Shown in pieces: positions 32,790-41,687 of a DNA stretch of 64,000 bases (positions within the stretch are counted from its first letter, which is position 1; every line of letters starts with the position of its first letter). This DNA comes from Dryocosmus kuriphilus. Taxonomy: Eukaryota; Arthropoda; Insecta; Hymenoptera; Cynipidae. The notes under the pieces were generated by a model. It was given only the letters and a program-made list of their open reading frames with translations, made no database searches and was not told the origin of the DNA. A program made the translations under genes and the position numbers. The DNA is taken from NCBI GenBank assembly GCA_038277395.1, contig CM076190.1, forward strand, positions 232,902,618-232,966,617. The letters are read 5' to 3'.

Positions 32790-33289
32790 AGTAGATAACC
32801 CGAGCTATAGGACGGCCTCTGATTGGTCGAGGGCGGAGCCTAGGGGAAGGAGTGGGGGTAATGAGTGGGCGTGGCTTCTCTCTGATTGGTCGACGTAAGT
32901 TGGTACTTAGAGAGTAGTGGGGGGTAATTAAGGGGCGTGGCCTTCCTGATTGGTTAATGACTATGCCTAATTACAAGAAGTGGGGGGGTAATGGAAGGGT
33001 GTGGTCTCTTCTGATTGGTCGAGAGGGTGAGGAGTAATTGAAAAGGAGTGGGTGTGGTTTTTTGTGATTGGATAATGAGATTCGTCAAATTGGTGTGGAG
33101 GGGGAAGTTATGAATTTTGGCTGTATTGGGGAGGATTGACCTGAGAGGAGAGGGGATGGTATTTTTTTGAGATGACAAATCCTAGGTGGAATGGGACAGG
33201 AGTAATTAAAATACTAATTATGTTAATTATACTTTCTAGAATGAGAGATAATGTAGGTACTTAATAGATGTATATTATTTAATTTACTA
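32790..33289. repeat. Left terminal inverted repeat of the Maverick
   Basis: Aligns in inverse orientation with 51657-52154. It contains five TGATTGG (CCAAT-box) motifs at 32820, 32883, 32947, 33012 and 33065, spaced 53-65 bases. After the first four come G-rich GGGCGTGG or GGGTGTGG motifs and GGTAAT, so most of the repeat is a degenerate tandem array of a roughly 64-base module. Confidence 0.95.
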
Positions 33290-33775
33290 TATAATTAATT
33301 ATAATTGTACTTATGTTAATATAACCTTTTATTTAAGTGGGAAAAGACTTTTGAAATAAAAACAAATATTTTTAAGTTTTTATACCCATTTTTTTATTGT
33401 TTTTTTTCGAAAAATTCTATATCTAGAAATACACGTGTGATTATTCTATGATTAAAATATAAACGTACAGAAGAAAATATATATGTAGATGCGAACACAC
33501 ACACACACACACACAGACAAATATGTAAACGAACGAATGCATAGAAAGACAAATGTGTATATTAAAAAATTCAGGGATGAGTTAAATCTAAATATGTAAT
33601 GCAAAAATCATTAAACAAAATCTTCTTAGCTTACGAGATGGGGGACTTATAATATGTTAACGTAGCATGATAGAAAGAGACACGATAAATGTATAAAAAG
33701 AAATGGACGAGACCAACAACGAAGAAAATATTTTCGTTAAAAATTCTAACCTATTAGTGATAAAAGAGATATTGT
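33290..33775. other. Non-coding stretch after the protease gene
   Basis: AT-rich with a (CA)n tract at about 33497-33514. It probably contains the 3' end of the minus-strand late transcript (TTTATT-type complements of AATAAA are present). Confidence 0.5.
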
Positions 33776-34363
33776 TTAAAGTAGATACAAAGTTGCAAGT
33801 TTCGAAGAACATGCCTGTACACAAGATTCAAGTCGACTGCAGCTCTGGAGTGAGCATGCGCAGTGACCCCTACCACTGCCACTTTCACTTCTTGATACAT
33901 TTTTTTTACAAGTCAGGTTATGTTTAGCCAAAAGTCTTTTGTGGAATCGCACCACTATTTGATCGTTTTTCACGAGATCATCGGTAAAAAGTGTATTAAA
34001 CTCACGCAAAGAATACCCACTACACATACAATGCAAAAACATAATGCAAAACTGACCGCACACGTTCGAAGAGGCACTCTGAAGTAGTTGTGTGTTCCAT
34101 CTGAAGAGTGTACAGTTTCCCCGTAAGCAATGTAGATGTTGAGGAATAAGCGGCGGTAACCCGTAGCTGTCAAAGTATATTCCTCTACCTGTTCCACCGA
34201 CGAAGATGGCCACCCAGTGTGTGCCAGGCTTTGTGTGGTCATCTGTGTTAATAACGATGGCAGCAGGACGTGTCCAAGTTTTTGGTATCTGATCAGCCGG
34301 GTACACACCGACTGTGTGAGCTCCTGTCAGCTGAAGCGCTTGCAGAATTTGTAGGCTGTTCAT
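33776..34363 (-). CDS. PRO: Adenain-like cysteine protease (Maverick PRO)
   Basis: 195 codons from ATG 34363 to TAA 33776. It shows the adenovirus-protease/ULP1 fold signature: 'GTHWVAIFVGG' (catalytic His), 'GIYFDSYGLPP' (acidic partner) and 'VCGQFCIMFLHC' (catalytic Cys, with the oxyanion Gln upstream in the Q-L-L-Q region). In Mavericks and adenoviruses this enzyme matures capsid proteins. After residue about 150 there is a Cys/Ser-rich tail that I do not recognise. The start overlaps the end of the upstream gene by 71 bases in another frame. No lesion is seen, and the length suits the family. Confidence 0.92.
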   Translation of the reverse strand: MNSLQILQALQLTGAHTVGVYPADQIPKTWTRPAAIVINTDDHTKPGTHWVAIFVGGTGRGIYFDSYGLPPLIPQHLHCLRGNCTLFRWNTQLLQSASSNVCGQFCIMFLHCMCSGYSLREFNTLFTDDLVKNDQIVVRFHKRLLAKHNLTCKKNVSRSESGSGRGHCACSLQSCSRLESCVQACSSKLATLYLL

Positions 34364-35033
34364 TTTCCAACCACACGTCCTCGTATGAATGCGATTGTGT
34401 ACTGGATGTAGGTATAGGAGACAGTGGTTTTTTATCTTCTTCTTCTTCGCCGTCGATAGCAGTCCTCGTCCTCGACGTGATATTTGGCAACAACAGTTGT
34501 TTTTCAGATGGTTTGCCGTTTTGTTTGTTGTTTAGTAATCGTATATGTTCCTGTCGTTGTCTGCAGAGCCATCGCTTGAGTTTCATAGCGTTATTGAATG
34601 CACATGCGAAATACTCCTCCTTTCTGATTCCATGATGAAAGCAATATTCTCGTTTGTCCTGTAGTTGTTTGAATGTAGGACAGGTTAATTCTTCTAGGTT
34701 AACAATTTGCCTACTCATTATTTTTTGTAGTAATTTAGCCTTTTCACGTCCCCGTGTGTAAACTGTTGCTGCAGATGTGGCTATGTTGCGGAGATTGGCA
34801 TAGAGAAACTTCATAGAAATATCTCCTTCGAACCACTCGATCCCATGATAGTATCGTGAGAGCCAATTGTTTTGTTGTTTCACGCAAGACGGAAGTTCAC
34901 AAAAGGGATGAGGTGGTGCTGCAATCCAGTGAGCGATGAACTTGTGATCCAATGTGACAACAGCTACTTCCTTTGGTAGAAAATTGTCATCAATATCGCG
35001 AAAGCCTTGAATTTCGATTACATAGTCAACCAT
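34293..35033 (-). CDS. Maverick-associated conserved protein of unknown function
   Basis: 246 codons from ATG 35033 to TGA 34293. It starts with a beta-rich 'VDYVIEIQGFRDIDDNFLPKEVAVV' segment, has a central 'QNNWLSRYYHGIEWFEGD' motif and a Cys/His-containing helical part ('REYCFHHGIRKEEYFACAFNNAMKLKRWLC'), and ends in an acidic, serine-rich tail. The N-terminal IEIQGF...KE pattern recurs next to the protease in arthropod Mavericks as far as I recognise, but no function is assigned here. It lies immediately upstream of, and overlaps, the protease gene, so it is probably expressed with it. Confidence 0.75.
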   Translation of the reverse strand: MVDYVIEIQGFRDIDDNFLPKEVAVVTLDHKFIAHWIAAPPHPFCELPSCVKQQNNWLSRYYHGIEWFEGDISMKFLYANLRNIATSAATVYTRGREKAKLLQKIMSRQIVNLEELTCPTFKQLQDKREYCFHHGIRKEEYFACAFNNAMKLKRWLCRQRQEHIRLLNNKQNGKPSEKQLLLPNITSRTRTAIDGEEEEDKKPLSPIPTSSTQSHSYEDVWLENEQPTNSASASADRSSHSRCVPG

Positions 35034-35433
35034 AGTGCTGACTTCACAACGCGGACGAGGACTACTACACGACGGTGACTGTACGCGTAAAAAGATGTAA
35101 GATGTAGCAAGTGTTCTTTACCAGTAACGCATGATGACTGAAGTCTCTCGGCTTATATACCATGTAGATATGCTGGTGTTCCCCTTCCACATAAAAATCC
35201 AATGGCAGATGTGTTTCCAAGAGCAAGTCTCGACATGTTCCGACCTGTATAACGTAGGTGGTTCTTTTGTATAAACTTGACCGTTGTCAGATGTGCAGCT
35301 GGGGCGTGTCCTTTGTTCGTGTCGATATATAAAAATCGTTGGCAGGTGTGGATATCTTTTGTATAAACTGGTTTTCACACGCAAGCATGTTTAAACTGGT
35401 CTTGATGCTTGTTGAATCTTGTTTTATGCTCAA
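35034..35433. promoter_or_regulatory. 400-base gap with TATA box upstream of the IEIQGF/protease pair
   Basis: The only sizeable gap in the late gene block. On the minus strand a TATATAA box lies at 35158-35152, followed by TTCAGTCATC (35141-35132). These could start a transcript covering the two promoter-distal genes. The spacing is shorter than the usual 30 bases. No coding content recognised. Confidence 0.4.
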
Positions 35434-36750
35434 TCAACCGCTGTAGTCTGCTATAATTTGTCTCGAACTGTCAATTTCCAACACATTGTCGTATTCGGCA
35501 TAAACAAGGCAATTGATGGTATGTTCAAGTGCTTCTTCGAAACGAACCTCAATTCTTAAAGATCCATGTTTTACAAGATTCCAATGCGAGTAACAGTGGG
35601 CTGATAAATCGGGCGTAAGATCAAATGCGAAAAGACAGTATCCACCTGCATAATCATCACGATCTATACTATTTCCTTCATTGAGGAAGTGAATACCACA
35701 TCCTGTGAACAATGAGTTGTATGCCTCAACGTAGAGATTATTTTTTGTAAAGTCTGGTTGGATCGGTTTCGATGGAATCTGCATGCCATCCACATAGAGC
35801 GAAAAGTGATTAATTTTGTAATTTTGAAAATTGAAGGGGTTTTTTTTTCGCGTTTCCATTGTATGCGACATTGTCGACGAATCCGATGATTATTCTTTTT
35901 GGTAGTTGACCAAGTACGACGTTATCAAGACTCTCACTCTGCACACCCGAATGAATGGTTAGTGTTTTCACTTCTACTCTAGTAATGGGATATTTGGCTG
36001 TCCCTTGAGCAAGTGCTTTTGCGTGAGCAAGTAAAATGCCAGGACTAATTTTTGCTCGACGAACAAGAAGAGTGGCTTCTTCAATATGAATGTATGCTTG
36101 ACCCGTAGGATCCATGAGACAGAACGAATCTTTAGAACGTACGAGACGAAGACGGAGTTCTACACCGTTCAACAGAAATTTATCCTGATTAAAAACATCA
36201 CAGTGTATATGACCAATCAAGTCGATCTTTTTTCCACCACCAAAAAAATTACGACGGATCGCCAATCCTTTATTCTCCTTAGACGTATCTTCCATGTATC
36301 CGGAGCTATCATCTGCCCATAAAGATGATGTAAGATGACTTGCTTTTGCAGCAGGCCCATAGTTGAGTAATGTTTCAATATATGCTCTATATGCATAAGC
36401 ATTATTTGGTGGTGATACTAATTTTTGATTAAAGTACACATCCACCTGATTAAACATTGAATGTAATATATTATTAACAGGACCGATTTGACCAATCAAA
36501 TCTTTATTTTCTTCTGTTTTTTCTGGTGTATGTAGTGCTATCCTGAGATTCAACATAGTATGTGGTAAATCAATGTACTCATCTCCGTTGCGGGGACAAC
36601 AAATTCAATGGGAGCATCATCAGTGAGCGATGAAACTGGTTTATAGTGAACCCACTGAGAAGCCTCTATTGACGTTTGAGTTGGTGGTAAGGAAAACAGA
36701 TCAAGTTCTGATTTCACACATTCACACGAGTGTGAATGTAAGAAAGACAT
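35434..36750 (-). CDS. MCP: Major capsid protein (double jelly-roll), frame broken twice
   Basis: Three abutting frames make one Maverick major capsid protein of about 437 residues, a normal size. The N-terminal piece runs 36750-36590 ('VKSELDLFSLPPTQTSIE'), the middle 36590-35841 ('DLIGQIGPVNNILHSMFNQVD', 'LPKRIIIGFVDNVAYNG') and the C-terminal piece 35848-35434 ('YVDGMQIPSKPIQPDF', 'DYAGGYCLFAFDLTPDL'). The first break lies near 36590-36595 in a C/G-rich run; the second lies in the nine-base T-run 35840-35848. Each looks like a single-base indel, and no nonsense substitution is seen. The gene starts 12 bases after the upstream gene ends. The breaks may be real decay or sequencing or assembly error. 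Confidence 0.88.
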
Positions 36751-36762
36751 TTTCGTAAATTA

Positions 36763-37356
36763 TTATTTAGCCCCGAACATATCTAAAATGGTCTTCTTCT
36801 TCTTGGATTTTCTGAGCTTCTTCACTCTCGCTTTGCGTTTAATGCTTTCACCCTTCGTCTTCTTCTTCTTCTTCTTATTTTTATTTTTAACTTTTGACAA
36901 TCTTTTCACTTTCTTCTTAGTCTTCCTGTTTGTCTTCTTCTTCCTCTTTCCTGACTTGACGATTTTACCCGCGAGACGCAACGCACCAAGTTCACCGATT
37001 GACTGAAGTTTCCGTCTCTTGAGCAGTGTTTTATACCCTGAGCCACTCATGAGATTTTGTACCTTGTCCATAGCGCGTTTCTTTAAATTCAGTCCAGTTT
37101 CCCCGAGACGTGTTTTCACAGCGCTCTTCAACGGAATATTGTGTTCCAAGTCGTCAATAACGTTTATACCCGTGCGTAGTGCCTCCTTGCCTATGACGCG
37201 TGCGCCACGAGTTAAAAACGGTAAAACACGACGAAAGAGTCCGCCAAGGAAGCTGCCAATTCCGTGTCCTCTTTGGTATGGAGATCCAATATAGATTTGA
37301 GAAAGTCCTCCTCCTCCTCCAACCTGATTTGTGTAGTAATTATCGTAGTGAGTCAT
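36763..37356 (-). CDS. Basic virion-type protein (pVI/core-like) with glycine-rich amphipathic N-terminus
   Basis: 197 codons from ATG 37356 to TAA 36763. Residues about 30-70 contain 'GIGSFLGGLFRRVLPFLTRGARVIGKEALRTG', the pattern seen in minor virion proteins of Mavericks, adintoviruses and adenoviruses, where an amphipathic segment can act on membranes or bind the capsid interior. The C-terminal third is almost entirely Lys/Arg, suitable for DNA condensation or nuclear import. It sits between the minor and major capsid genes, which supports a structural role. The motif is seen; the role is inferred. Intact. Confidence 0.7.
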   Translation of the reverse strand: MTHYDNYYTNQVGGGGGLSQIYIGSPYQRGHGIGSFLGGLFRRVLPFLTRGARVIGKEALRTGINVIDDLEHNIPLKSAVKTRLGETGLNLKKRAMDKVQNLMSGSGYKTLLKRRKLQSIGELGALRLAGKIVKSGKRKKKTNRKTKKKVKRLSKVKNKNKKKKKKTKGESIKRKARVKKLRKSKKKKTILDMFGAK

Positions 37357-37383
37357 TTTTGTTTTATGAATGGAAAATCACAA

Positions 37384-38358
37384 CTAGTCTATTCGTTTAA
37401 AATGAAGCGTCACTGTCAATGATACAGTCTCGAATGGTATCGGAAGTCCAAGACGGTCCCTTATATCTACTTCAATAGTCCGAAATCCGGTATGAAGTAG
37501 AGGTATGTAATGAGGTGCTGAAAAATATGTCACCTGTGTGGATCCAAATGTATATTTTTTTGAATCGACAGACACAACTCTCAAAAGTGGTGATTTTACA
37601 TCGCCAACGATGCGCGGTTCACAAATATCACAATAGATGAAGAGTTTTTCAGGCAATCCATTAGTCAGACTCGGTGGCTGACAAGCTGTGTAAGAATCAG
37701 TTGGTAACAATGTTTCTGGTGCAAAACCGAGAATACGTGAAATTTTCTCGCTTATTACAAGAAAATGGTCACCAGTTTGTATACAGTCATCTTTGCAAAT
37801 TTTTTCCACTATGATGTACTTATTGTTTAAAGGGTCATGTTGTAAGCGAATATGTTTACTTATTTCTGGTGTATTATTTATAGCACGCACCAATTCACTT
37901 ACAGACTCGTATACACCCGACGGAAAAAATGCTACAATTGGCTTCAGCCACATACCAATCAGAATTTGTAGTCTTTTTTTCTCCGTTTTAGAGCAGTTTT
38001 TAGGTGAACCAGCTTCAAGCTGATTTATTCTAGGCAATTGAAATTTTTGCACGACATCTTTACCATTCATTTTATCATCAGTGTTTTTGTCAAAGAAATC
38101 CCATTTTTGCTCTGGGTTTCGTACAGCATTGAATTCTGTGCCATTAAACATGAGTACAAGCCGATTCTCTAATACATCTGCATGTCGCACATGAAGAAAT
38201 GAGCGTGGAAATTGGATCTCTGTCAGAGCAACTGCCCAACGCCCTTGTAAACGAATTTCTTGAGGTAGCTGTGTTGTAAAATGTGTGATTGTATTGTCGG
38301 GATAGTATTTCATACTACTATCACTCGGTAGAATGAGATAAAACTGATCTTCATTCAT
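37384..38358 (-). CDS. Minor capsid (penton-type, single jelly-roll) protein
   Basis: 324 codons from ATG 38358 to TAG 37384. The start 'MNEDQFYLILPSDSSMKYYPDNT' and 'GRWAVALTEIQFP' are typical of the Maverick minor capsid protein, predicted from work on Polintons to form pentons. The C-terminus ('VRDRLG-like IDIRDRLGLPIPFE...VTLHF') is beta-rich. The start codon shares one base with the integrase stop (TAATG). Intact, normal length. It sits in the structural gene block. Confidence 0.82.
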   Translation of the reverse strand: MNEDQFYLILPSDSSMKYYPDNTITHFTTQLPQEIRLQGRWAVALTEIQFPRSFLHVRHADVLENRLVLMFNGTEFNAVRNPEQKWDFFDKNTDDKMNGKDVVQKFQLPRINQLEAGSPKNCSKTEKKRLQILIGMWLKPIVAFFPSGVYESVSELVRAINNTPEISKHIRLQHDPLNNKYIIVEKICKDDCIQTGDHFLVISEKISRILGFAPETLLPTDSYTACQPPSLTNGLPEKLFIYCDICEPRIVGDVKSPLLRVVSVDSKKYTFGSTQVTYFSAPHYIPLLHTGFRTIEVDIRDRLGLPIPFETVSLTVTLHFKRID

Positions 38359-39444
38359 TATAGTTTTTTTATTTCAGAAGCGGGTATCCAGGAATTGAAT
38401 TTAGCAGGATATCCAACCCACTTGACTAAAACTTCTTTTTTAGAACCTTTTCCGCGCGTTCGAAGCACTTTTTCAACAATAAACTCGTCGTTGTGCAGAT
38501 CTCTATTCTTGACATCTGACAATTCTTGTTCGTAAAAAAGTCCATCAATGACTTCGCCTGTCAAATCAGCCAATTCGTAAACAGTAGGTGAATATGTCCT
38601 CCATGTTATGACACGTTTAATGATAAACAATTCCTCACTCCACCCGGATTCGTAACCTTTCTCGAAGGTGCCTCGTGCACGACTGATGCGTACGACGTCA
38701 CCAGCTTTGTATTTAGGTTTTTTCTTTTTGTCGTTATTTAAATAGCGACGCTGTAAATTTTTTCGCGCGATGGATGCGCTCTCTAGAGTTACATCAGACG
38801 GTGGCATTCCAATACTAGAATGACGTGTATTATTGTATGCTGTTACAAGTTGTTGAAGAATATCAATATATCTGTGAGTGTTTCGATGTGTAAAATATCG
38901 CCACATGCGCTCTTTGAGAGTACGATTAAAACGTTCGACAACAGCAGCTTTCACAGTAGGATCGCGCGCAACTCTAAACTTTATATCACGATCTTGAAGA
39001 AATTTTTGAAAACTTGCTCCGACAAATTCTTTTCCCTTGTCAGTCTGCAGACAAATTGGTATGCGTTTATTACTTTTCTCCAGAATACGGAAAAGCACTT
39101 TTTACCTCTTGCGTAGACTTGTTTTTAAGTGGTTCAACCCATGCATGTTTGCTAAATACATCGATCACGACTAAAATGAATGAATAATTATCATTGTATG
39201 TTTTTAAGGATTGCAAATCCACTAAATCTGCCTCCCATAGATCATCCACATTATTAATGTTATAGTGTGCTCTTCTGAAACGTTTCCTCACTGGACGATG
39301 AAGATTAAAACTATCTTGACTTTTTAACCAATTTACAACCTCTTTACGTGATAATTTATTTCTCGTAGCCTGTACAAGTTTTTCAGCGCCCGAGTATGAC
39401 GCATGATATTGTGGATTATAGTACAAATCCTCCAATACTTTCAT
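38358..39444 (-). CDS. INT: Retroviral-type integrase with C-terminal chromodomain, one frameshift
   Basis: ATG 39444. The N-terminal piece (to 39099) holds 'SRKEVVNWLKSQDSFNLHR' and the first catalytic Asp in 'LWEADLVDLQ'. The second piece, open to 38358, holds the second Asp in 'LQTDKGKEF' and the Glu in 'VVERFNRTLKERM' (D,D-35-E). The last 50 residues are a chromodomain ('VEKVLRTRGKGSKKEVLVKWVGYPAKFNSWIP'). The one break sits at a T5 run near 39099-39103 and looks like a one-base indel. The gene overlaps the upstream gene by 4 bases (ATGA) and the downstream gene by 1 base. The chromodomain may target integration to methylated histones, as in chromoviruses. Confidence 0.92.
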
Positions 39445-40352
39445 TTTCGTAGACTAAGAGCCATCCAACGACCCTTTCCGCGCGATGTATTTTGTATCAA
39501 AGTATCTTCACTACTGCTAGCACTATCGTTTTCTTTGTTACTATCCCACTGGTCGTCGTCGTCCTCTTCGTCCTCTGTTAGAATAGACGAATAAGGAATT
39601 GTGGATTCATTCCGTGATTTTTTAACCTTATTTTTTCGCTTGAGTGGTGTTGAGGTTTTTCTTGGTGAAATACTTACAATCCGCGAAGCTTTCCAATAGT
39701 CATTATTTCCAACAAGTTCTCGCGGTATGGATATTTCACGAAGGAAACGGGCAAACTCCTGTCTACCAGCAACGACAACTCTTTTTCTACATCGCAGTGC
39801 GTCGTTTATAAGATCGTCAATGGCTGAATTTTCCACTCGACGTCCATCGATAAAAACTGTACCTTTTTTATCCCAATATAATCTCTCTTTTATACCCGGT
39901 TTTTGCAATTGATCTAATAATAATACAGCCTTACTTTTGTATGTTTTCGGAACTGATGCAATAATATCCTCAATTGGCAGGGTTGTGTCGTCTACCAAAT
40001 TATTCCTCTCCTCCCCCTCCTCCTCTTCTATATTGTTCCACTTCTTCTTCTTCAATGATGATTTTCGAGATCCTTCGCTAAAGAAAAGATATTTTTGCAA
40101 CACTTGTTGGTACATTTTCCATTTTTCACGGTCATCTTTCACTGATAAGGAGTTTAAAATTTCACTCATTTCGATATCCAACCTACTGCGCGGGTTACCA
40201 GGAGTCTGGGTAGTTGGTAGAAAAAAATGTGTATTTTGCACGTCATTTTGTTCTTGTCCTGGTTGTGAAAAATGTTGCGACGTTAAAGGCTGGTGTTGGA
40301 GTTGTGACAGGCGATCGCTGGGTATGAGTACCATTTTCCGGGCATGCTCCAT
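39441..40352 (-). CDS. Maverick-conserved protein, unknown function
   Basis: 303 codons from ATG 40352 to TGA 39441. A short basic start is followed by a Q/P-rich linker and a helical segment ('LDIEMSEILNSLSVKDDREKWKMYQQVLQKYLFF'). Next comes a compact domain ('YWDKKGTVFIDGRRVENSAIDDLINDALRCRK...EFARFLREISIPRELVGN'), then a basic, acidic and serine-rich tail. I recognise this pairing (helical DREKW-type segment plus W-D...G..V-DG...I-DLI-D domain) as recurrent in animal Mavericks, between PX and integrase or near them. Its function is unknown to me. Intact; it overlaps the integrase start by ATGA. Confidence 0.75.
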   Translation of the reverse strand: MEHARKMVLIPSDRLSQLQHQPLTSQHFSQPGQEQNDVQNTHFFLPTTQTPGNPRSRLDIEMSEILNSLSVKDDREKWKMYQQVLQKYLFFSEGSRKSSLKKKKWNNIEEEEGEERNNLVDDTTLPIEDIIASVPKTYKSKAVLLLDQLQKPGIKERLYWDKKGTVFIDGRRVENSAIDDLINDALRCRKRVVVAGRQEFARFLREISIPRELVGNNDYWKASRIVSISPRKTSTPLKRKNKVKKSRNESTIPYSSILTEDEEDDDDQWDSNKENDSASSSEDTLIQNTSRGKGRWMALSLRK

Positions 40353-40360
40353 GGAATTAT

Positions 40361-40732
40361 TTACGATGAGGTTGATGATGATGATGGTGAAAACAGACGC
40401 GAAACAAGGGTACTGATGATGGGTGCTATCAAAAGCGGTAAAAATCCACCACCTTTTTGTACAATGAACCGTTTTTTACTTTTCCATGTACCGCGTGGTG
40501 TGGCCAATTTACGTAATGCGTGTCTGTGTTTTTTCAACTTTAGTTTTTCACTTTTTTTCAAAGGAACATTTCCGTGTAAAATGTTTAACGCGCACTCACA
40601 CAGACATTTAATAAGCTTTGGGTCGGCTACTTTAAGTAGTACTCGCCGTTGATTAGCGTTTAGATGAAATAAAGCTCGCAATTGTGCGGCGTTTTTCACA
40701 CCTATGGCGTGCTTACGTGTTTTCGACTTCAT
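40361..40732 (-). CDS. PX: PX-like small basic protein (adenovirus core X-like)
   Basis: From the ATG at 40732 (a GTG codon precedes it but is not needed) to 40361, 123 residues. It is highly basic: 'LRALFHLNANQRRVLLKVADPKLIKCLCECALNILHGNVPL' followed by a Lys/Arg-rich helix and the C-terminal 'IVQKGGGFLPLLIAPIISTL'. The Q.GG.LP hydrophobic end resembles the adenovirus pX/mu type and is characteristic of Maverick PX. Probably a virion DNA-condensing or scaffold protein. The start codon overlaps the ATPase stop (TGATG), so the two genes are probably on one transcript. Intact. Confidence 0.85.
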   Translation of the reverse strand: MKSKTRKHAIGVKNAAQLRALFHLNANQRRVLLKVADPKLIKCLCECALNILHGNVPLKKSEKLKLKKHRHALRKLATPRGTWKSKKRFIVQKGGGFLPLLIAPIISTLVSRLFSPSSSSTSS

Positions 40733-41409
40733 CACAGGTGCACGACTGGAACAGATGTCGCAGAGTTTTGGGTTTTTATACCTTTTGCAGGAACGTATAT
40801 GTAGTGAAGTGGATCAGTGGGGAATATTGACGTTCTAAAACGGCAATTATCAGAAGTGGATTGCTTCAAATCAAAGAGAAGATAACCATAGGGTTGAGAA
40901 GTCGCATCGTGGTAGGCCTCCTGGACAAACCTTGGATTTTCAGGAAATACTTGACGTGCCATATGCTGAATTTGTGCACGATCACGAGGATTTTTAAAAA
41001 CAACAATATAATTAGCATTTAGCGATATATCACGTTGACCATGTCCCTGATGGAAGAGATTCTGTGAAATAAAAATAACACTCAAGTTTTTATGATGACT
41101 GCCCTTGGTAAAAAGATCGATTATTGTATTATTAGAAGATTCGCGCATCAAATCGTCAATAATTATTAATTTTGCACGAGTATCACTGGAATAATCTGAT
41201 GATTGCGGCAAACCTTCCCGAAATTCGATATTTTTTCCGTATTCGAGATAGGATGGTTGCCATTCAGAATAATAAAAAATTATGCGCTGAAAAACAACAT
41301 CACACATCTGATCGATGTGACGGATAAATTTTTTCACAAAAAACGTCTTTCCACAACCTGTAGGCCCGCAGATAATGGATGTGAAGGGATGTTTCCACCT
41401 CGGATCCAT
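40732..41409 (-). CDS. ATP: DNA-packaging ATPase (FtsK/HerA superfamily, A32-like)
   Basis: 225 residues from the ATG at 41409. It has Walker A 'GPTGCGKT', Walker B 'KLIIIDDLM', a sensor-like 'VIFISQNLF' and the conserved 'DPRWKHPFTSI' opening. Maverick ATPases pump DNA into preformed capsids. An upstream in-frame ATG exists at 41427, but the TATA box at 41452-41446 would place the cap site at or after it, and family members start at MDPRWKHPF, so I prefer 41409. It heads the late gene block. Intact and of normal length. Confidence 0.93.
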   Translation of the reverse strand: MDPRWKHPFTSIICGPTGCGKTFFVKKFIRHIDQMCDVVFQRIIFYYSEWQPSYLEYGKNIEFREGLPQSSDYSSDTRAKLIIIDDLMRESSNNTIIDLFTKGSHHKNLSVIFISQNLFHQGHGQRDISLNANYIVVFKNPRDRAQIQHMARQVFPENPRFVQEAYHDATSQPYGYLLFDLKQSTSDNCRFRTSIFPTDPLHYIYVPAKGIKTQNSATSVPVVHL

Positions 41410-41445
41410 TTTCACAAATAGACCCATGCAGCGAAATTCTATGAC

Positions 41446-41452
41446 TTTTATA
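41446..41452 (-). promoter_or_regulatory. TATA box of the late gene block
   Basis: TATAAAA on the minus strand, about 37 bases before the preferred ATPase start. It decides against the upstream ATG at 41427. Confidence 0.55.
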
Positions 41453-41513
41453 GTCTAACGTCCTCCAATCTTGTAAAATTAAAAGCCAAATATGCTCAAA
41501 AATCCAGTGCGTG

Positions 41514-41547
41514 GCAACCAGGCTTATAAGCTCACCGGCCTGGTTGC
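41514..41547. promoter_or_regulatory. Perfect 10-bp inverted repeat upstream of the late promoter
   Basis: GCAACCAGGC (41514-41523) and GCCTGGTTGC (41538-41547) with a 14-base spacer containing TTATAAG, 60-100 bases upstream of the ATPase TATA box. A candidate binding site for a dimeric regulator, or a hairpin. Confidence 0.4.
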
Positions 41548-41656
41548 AGCGGCCGCGCATCAATCAGCTGATAGCTTGAAAATAATAGCTAAAAACAAAA
41601 GATATTAGCTCAAAACCCCAGTCCATGTCTCCTATGAGCTTATAACGAGACATGGC

Positions 41657-41687
<31 letters not shown>

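Noticed and set aside
32954..33178. A minus-strand frame within the Maverick left terminal repeat
   Set aside because: It lies wholly in the repeat, has no recognisable domain, and is explained by the CCAAT/GC-box array.
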